Below are positions 59,395-64,000 of a DNA stretch of 64,000 bases, in pieces (the first letter of the stretch is position 1; every line of letters begins with the position of its first letter). Position numbers and translations under genes: made by a program. The notes beneath the pieces were generated by a model. The model was not told the DNA's origin and did not search any database. It saw only the letters and a list, made by a program, of their open reading frames with translations. Source of the DNA: Aradus depressus (lineage: Eukaryota > Arthropoda > Insecta > Hemiptera > Aradidae); NCBI GenBank assembly GCA_963662175.1, contig OY759224.1, positions 26,173,489 through 26,237,488 on the forward strand. The letters run 5' to 3'.

Positions 59395-60200
59395 CTGTCG
59401 TGCACTGATTTTGATTAAAATTTGTTTTATAATGTTACAATAAGAAGAGTAATACAAGGAATTAAACTTTCAAATTTATTGTTCTTCAATTTCTTTTATA
59501 CATGTGTTTGGGCCTACATTTGTTGTGGTCATGGGGAGTAGATAATCCTTGTATCTTAATCCCACTTTCTGGACCAAATAGGTCCTGAGACCAGTTCTGC
59601 CCCAGCACCCGCTCAGTTCGGCCGTAGCAGTCAGCTCGTGTATGAGGTTCGACTTCCAAAGTCTGCTCGTGTGGTTAGGCTCAGGATTTTTTTGTGCAAC
59701 TCTTGTGTGAGTCTAGGACCAGTTAGTGCCGACTTAGCTCTTTTGTGAGAAAGACGATCTTACAAATGTGTAGTGTAGAGTAGTGTGATTTGGTTACTCA
59801 GTGTGTAAAGGAACATGTGATACTTCGCTTCTTATGTAGTTTCCATAGTGGGAAACCGTTCATAACATGTTCATTACGTTTTCTCAGTTTATGTTTGCTT
59901 ATAGACAGCCAGTAGTCAAGCCCTATTCTATTTAATATAAGCTTGACCAGGCACTATATATTAATACAATATATCATTGTTTCACCCTTTATTATGTACC
60001 TTATAGATGCGGCAAACTTCACTTATCCGTAAGTACGTAATAGTGTTTAAGAAATATTAACAGAAACACAGTTTTCATTATTTTATGTTAAAGCTAGTTT
60101 ATCCATGAACTAGCACTTATCGAATACAGTCCACTCAGTGTGTGCCATGTTTACGAATGTTGTGCATAGACAACATGAAATTATAGGTTTGTATACCGCG
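59395..60200 (+). repeat. Dispersed repeat F, interrupted by a solo LTR
   Basis: 59395-59504 and 60173-60200 together match 10951-11090 continuously. The split lies at ACATG. Confidence 0.9.
59505..60172 (+). mobile_element. Solo LTR, 668 bp, TG..CA ends, 5-bp TSD
   Basis: Starts TGTTTGGGCCTACATTTG and ends TGTGCATAGACA. ACATG flanks it at 59500-59504 and 60173-60177. The empty site exists in the paralogous repeat at about 11060. Contains TATATTAATACAATATATC and TTCACCCTTTATTATGTACC. A homologous LTR lies inverted at 52923-53686. Five-base duplications suit Gypsy or Bel/Pao elements. Internal genes were lost, presumably by LTR recombination. Confidence 0.95.
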
Positions 60201-60343
60201 AAAAAACAGCGTCGATGCTAGTTTTCGAATTTGTTGTTAAAATTCTTCGATTCGTATTCATTTGTAGATTAAGTTAGTCATTTGAAAATGAAATAAGTTG
60301 TAATACATTACCGATGATTAACTTACGACTTTTTTTGTTTTTA
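60201..60343. other. Unassigned short stretch, REP-A end
   Basis: 60300-60335 (GTAATACATTACCGATGATT) resembles the REP-A 3' end. The REP-A sequence resumes after the MITE at about 60745 (GAGCGAAAACATAG). Confidence 0.45.
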
Positions 60344-60718
60344 CAGTAGAACCTCTATAAGTCGAACATCAAGGGAGACGCCGAAAAATTCGAGTTTTCG
60401 ACTTATGGAGGATTTCGACAGGCGGATTTTGATTCTTCGAGCTATAGAGGCAATAAGTTTCAAATAATCGAGTTGTAAAGGTTGTACAATAAAACATTGC
60501 TATGTTCGAGATACAGAGGTCCAATTTATTTTTTCGAGTTATATAGGGAAAATATGTACCAAAATGGCTTGTAGGGACTTACTGATTATTTCGACTAATA
60601 GAGGGTTGAGATTTCGAGTAATGTATGTTTTGGGGCTTGAAGGAAAAGGAACAAAACTTTTTTTTCTATTTTTGGAGGTTTTCGACTTATCGAGGTTCGA
60701 CTTAAAGAGGTTCTACTG
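60344..60718. mobile_element. 375-bp pogo/Tigger-like MITE, TA target
   Basis: CAGTAGAACCTCTATAAGTC and GACTTAAAGAGGTTCTACTG are inverted with one mismatch; TA flanks both (60342-60343, 60719-60720). Subterminal repeats of TTTCGA(C/G)TTAT-type sequence recur throughout, both orientations, as in many pogo-like elements. No transposase. Confidence 0.92.
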
Positions 60719-61204
60719 TATTTGGATACATAAATTTTAGAAAGCGTTTTAGAAGAGCGAAAACATAGTTAATTCGATCTGTGGAAGTACATTGATGCGA
60801 CGGTTTGAACAACCAACTTCCTCGCTCTAGTTGTTATCCAAAGATGACCTCAATCTTTCTTCAATCTGAATATAACACTATTATTATTATTTTCTTACAT
60901 TGCATATCTAGTTTCGAACTTTTTTCTTCAAAATATGACCCTATAAGTTATTTAGTTGAGTCAACAAAGTCGTTTCAGAACATCACTAATACTTAAATTG
61001 TTTATCTAGGGTCGGATATATAATAGTCTTTTCTTGGTGAAAATAAAAACAAACACGGTACAAAACTAATTTCCACATTTCTTTTGTTTTTATGGTGTTT
61101 ATTTTGTAGATAAGGTCATTATACACAAAATAAGACAATAAACTTCGGATAAACTATATAACTTTTATTGTGTTTAAAAAGTAGTTTAAAATTCGCTTTA
61201 GTTA
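60719..61204. other. Unassigned AT-rich sequence
   Basis: 60745-60795 is a REP-A scrap (AGCGAAAACATAGTTAATTC, GTGGAAGTACATTGATG). No gene seen. Confidence 0.4.
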
Positions 61205-61285
61205 GTTATTGCCCTTAACTATAAGGTCATATCTACCATATGACCTTATAGTCAAAGCTCGGGTTTGATTCTCAATAATTAACTA
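61205..61285. repeat. Head-to-head SINE-1 tail palindrome
   Basis: TAACTATAAGGTCATATC (- strand tail) meets ATATGACCTTATAGTCAAAG (+ strand tail) at about 61238. The two SINE-1 3' ends form a 40-bp-scale inverted repeat with no body on either side. Confidence 0.75.
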
Positions 61286-61315
61286 GACTAAAAAAAATGA
61301 AGAAAAATAAATATA

Positions 61316-61505
61316 CATGGTCCCGAGCCTGTACGATGTCAGGTACTCGTTAAAGACCCCTACCATAGGTGAATAAAAATTTAGGGTAGGCAAAATTTAG
61401 GACTTCCATAATAGAGTGACATGTCCACCAGAGAGACAAAAGAGTGCTCCGGTTGTAGGCGATATGACATTGTAGTTAAAGCCCGGGCATGAGTCATAAT
61501 AACTA
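61316..61505 (+). mobile_element. SINE-1 3' half
   Basis: GGTCCCGAGCCTGTACGATG, AAAATTTAGGGTAGGCAAAA, ACATGTCCACCAGAGAGAC and AAAGCCCGGGCATGAGTC. Truncated at the 5' end. No CCTAA tail. Confidence 0.92.
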
Positions 61506-62309
61506 TATATATAAATAATAAATATCTTACTATCACATATAATGAATCTATCGACACGGAATTTTATATGTGAATTCAAAAATGTATCTCCATGTAGCTG
61601 AAAGGTGCACTTATCGTATAGTATGAGGTGTATATAGTTACAGCAACAAGAGCCCCGCAGGTACACTGGTATTAATGAGGCCGATGCTATAAAGCAGAAT
61701 AGAGGAGGTTCGGGATGCGGGTGAATGTGGGGTGCTACTGCGGGGGGGGGGGGGGGATTAGCTCAGCACAATAAATCCCATATGAGCCACTGAGCCAAGC
61801 TACCACTGGGCCAAAACCCTAGGACCAGACCTTCTATTGTTCAAACCAGAGAGCGTGGCGCTTCTGTAATCATCTCTTGACCAGGATTAGAGGAACAGTA
61901 TTACACCTGCATACTGTCCCAGGATCTACGACCAACTACGAATTTAGATTAATCAGGAAGTGAACAGTCCACTAGGTGAACTTAGTAGTGGGAAAATGTA
62001 TATTCTGGGTACTTTTATTTACTACTTTTCACAATGGCACTAAAGGTGCTAAAAATAAGAATAAGGAGAACATTATACTTCATGGTATCTACTTTACATC
62101 GATGAGCTGTATTTCGATATATCGGTAGATGGACAGTCTAATAGGCGTGCTTAGTAATTAGAAAATGTAAATTCTGGCAGGAGGAGGAGGAGCAATGAGG
62201 TCACACACCACGCCCACTAACTGATGACTTCATTACTCCTCCCTCTGTCCTGGAACCTACATTTTCCAACTACTTTACTGCGGCTCATAACTTATAGAAG
62301 CTAAAAAAG
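61506..62309. other. Unassigned, with a 45-bp direct repeat and G-tract
   Basis: A run of 15 G occupies 61742-61756. ACAGTC(C/T)A.TAGG, then TTAGTA.T..(G/A)AAAATGTA(T/A)ATTCTGG, occurs at 61963-62010 and 62132-62177. AGGAGGAGCAATGAGGTCA (about 62190) and TGACTTCATTACTCCTCC (about 62225) form an inverted pair. Confidence 0.5.
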
Positions 62310-62930
62310 ATGTCGGTGAATCATCGTCAATGTAGTCCAGAAGAAATTAATCAATTAACTTTTCGCCTATCCTTCAAAACCAGTCGACCGTTTTTCTAAT
62401 ATTCAATTGTTGATTTACACAGGGGCTCCTAAATCTTCATACTTCATTGGCAGTTATTAGGGTTTTTGAATTGAGCCCACTCCTCTTAACCACCCCTTGC
62501 CTTCTACCGATTTCATTGTAATTTGACAGGTTTTATCCTCACTGGGTTTTGACTTCAAATATGAAATTTCATGTCGATACATTCATTACATCGGTAGTTA
62601 TTAGGGTTTTTGGATTGAGCCCACTCCTCTTAACCACCCCTTGCCTTCTACCGATTTCATTGTAATTTGACAGGTTTTATCCTCACTGGGTTTTGATTTC
62701 AAATATGATATTTCATGTCGATACATTCATAAATCGGTAGTTATTAGGGTTTTTGAATTGAGCCCACTCCTCTTAACCCCCCCCCCCCCCCCCTCCTCTT
62801 CCTTCTGCCGATTTCGTTGAAATTTAACAGGTTATATCCTCACTTGGTTTTGACTTGAAATATGAAATTTCATGTCGATCCATTCATTAAATCGGCAGTT
62901 ATTAGGGTTTTTGAATTGAGCCCCTTCCCT
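62310..62930 (-). repeat. REP-A with an internal tandemly repeated module, 4 copies
   Basis: The module CGG(C/T)AGTTATTAGGGTTTTT, ATTGAGCCCACTCCTCTTAA, CAGGTTTTATCCTCACTGGG starts near 62451, 62595, 62738 and 62896 (about 143-158 bp apart). A 17-C run (62777-62793) sits in the third. The family's 3' end (GTCGGTGAATCATCGTCAAT) is at 62312. Confidence 0.92.
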
Positions 62931-63689
62931 GAACATCCTTCGGCTCTTTTCTTTGCTTCCTCTGCTAATCCTTTCTTTCTTCTGGTGTAGTTTTTGAGCA
63001 GCCTCCTTCAATCCCTTACCATTTCTCTTCTCCATTCCAAAGATGTTATCAGGATATCCTTATCTGAAACACTGGGCTGTCTTCCACTTTTTAAATTCCT
63101 GTTTCTTATGTTTCATCGTCTGACTGGCCAGGTTGTCCTCTTCCATTTTATGGATAGTTTTTATTATTATTAGTTTTAACATTCTTTATACTTTTAGTAT
63201 AAGAAAGTATGATAATCCTGTATAAATAGATAAAGTTTTTAACGGAATTACAAACTTCAAGGTCCCTATATTACGTTTTGACCATTTTCATTCGTGTGGT
63301 TGTGAAAAATAAGATCACTTTATCTTAAGGCCCAAGAACTTTTTCTTAAATTCCGCTTATATTTCTGACCTAATCAAAATTCTCATGAAATAAAAGTAGT
63401 AGAGACAAATTTTATATGAAGTTCGATTTTTCAAAGGTTGCTTTGCGAGATAAATGCCGAAAACGGTTCCATATTGTCTCTTTGAAACACATTTTTTTTT
63501 AGATGTTTGCTTGATTTATGTGAAAACGTTTAGTCCTATCGAACATTCTAGTGGTGTCAAACTATCGATAGTCGGCAATACCGAATCTGAAGCATGAATT
63601 TTGAACAAGAAAAGGAATCGTCGCTGACGGGAAAAGAGTTCGGTTTCCGTACGGTTGGCTATTCTGTCAGTAATCAAGAAAAGAGGCTT
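62931..63689. other. Unassigned sequence
   Basis: 62930-63170 is T/C-rich. 63550-63600 has AACTATCGATAGTCGGCAAT, akin to the CTATCGA blocks. - strand frames at 62832 and 63516 show no domain. Confidence 0.4.
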
Positions 63690-63806
63690 CGTCCTAATCA
63701 GGACCATCAGTTCGTTTAACCTAATCGGTCCTAATCAGGATTATGAGTTCGTTTAACCTACTAGTTAATATATTTTTATTAAATAGTTAATATGTTTTTA
63801 TTAAAA
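63690..63806. repeat. Two short direct repeats
   Basis: GTCCTAATCAGGA, then (C/T)(C/T)AT.AGTTCGTTTAACCTA, occurs twice (about 63690-63760). TAGTTAATATATTTTTATTA occurs twice (about 63767-63806). Confidence 0.85.
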
Positions 63807-64000
63807 AAAAAAAAATGTTTTTTGAGAAAAATATTTTTTTTTTCTTTAATGTATACTTCAGTTACCTACCAGTTTATGTAAAATGAATGTGGTGTTTTAT
63901 TTTGTGGCCCTAGGATCATCTGCTTGTGGTAAGATGGAAAATGAATAAATTAGGTGCCTACCTTAATCACAAAGAATTTACAGTTCCTCCTTACAAGTCT
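63807..64000. other. Unassigned sequence at window end
   Basis: A- and T-runs at 63806-63845. Nothing else recognised. Confidence 0.3.

Noticed and set aside
52923..60172. A full-length LTR retrotransposon bounded by the two LTRs
   Set aside because: The LTRs are in opposite orientation, differ in sequence and length, and the DNA between holds SINEs, REP-A and mariner debris, not gag-pol sequence.
61760..61815. tRNA-like A box (TGGCTCAGTGG on the - strand)
   Set aside because: No matching B box at the right distance, and no SINE body follows.

Overview
The window looks like a repeat-dense, AT-rich gene desert from an insect nuclear genome, possibly a hemipteran (this order-level guess is weak). 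The insect call rests on animal-type mobile elements: a tRNA-derived SINE, jockey-, R1- and CR1/L2-like LINE remnants, mariner, pogo and hAT-type DNA elements, and solo LTRs. The SINE tail is built of CCTAA units, the complement of the insect telomere repeat TTAGG. I found no intact host gene, rRNA, functional tRNA, operon or CRISPR array. Every open frame I checked is a decayed element or a chance frame through repeats.

Two repeats dominate. SINE-1 (about 350 bp; tRNA-like head with A and B boxes, CCTAA tail) occurs about 27 times on both strands, and several copies have clean target-site duplications (TSDs) of 10-14 bp. REP-A (about 550 bp or more; begins with a TTCCCC..GGGGAA hairpin) occurs in more than 30 fragments. 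LINE remnants include LINE-A with an (ATT)n tail (2.4-3.1 kb and 16.3-16.7 kb), LINE-B (17.4 kb), a CR1/L2-like LINE-C (7.7, 8.8-9.6, 18.4-19.1 and 36.8 kb), jockey-like copies (22.7-23.6, 37.8-38.1 and 46.3-46.7 kb), an R1-like 3' end (37.0-37.5 kb), an RNase H-bearing LINE (33.3-33.8 kb) and an RTE-like scrap (29.8 kb).

Layout: 0-6.2 kb SINE, REP-A and LINE debris; 6.2-14.1 kb four tandem arrays (102-, 165-, 83- and 84-bp units) around LINE-C; 14-27 kb dispersed repeats, with a SINE nested in a jockey 3' UTR and a 27-bp array; 27-32.6 kb snapback elements, MITEs and a hAT-type element inside a SINE; 33-38.5 kb LINE fragments and a tandemly amplified piece of reverse transcriptase; 38.7-41.5 kb a composite element with 28-bp terminal inverted repeats that holds a pogo-like element and a large foldback; 42-50.3 kb more SINEs, a tandem duplication and MITEs; 52.9-60.2 kb two inverted solo LTRs, a 24-bp minisatellite and a mariner fragment; 60-64 kb a pogo-like MITE and REP-A.

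The most interesting signals are two. First, a short RNA-like module, CTGANGA-one base-hairpin-GAAA, recurs in at least four unrelated repeat families and resembles the hammerhead ribozyme core. It often sits in inverted pairs near the centre of a foldback. Second, three copies of a snapback element share fixed ends and variable 12-15 bp TSDs, and all lie in or beside SINE-1. All family assignments were made by eye without database searches.
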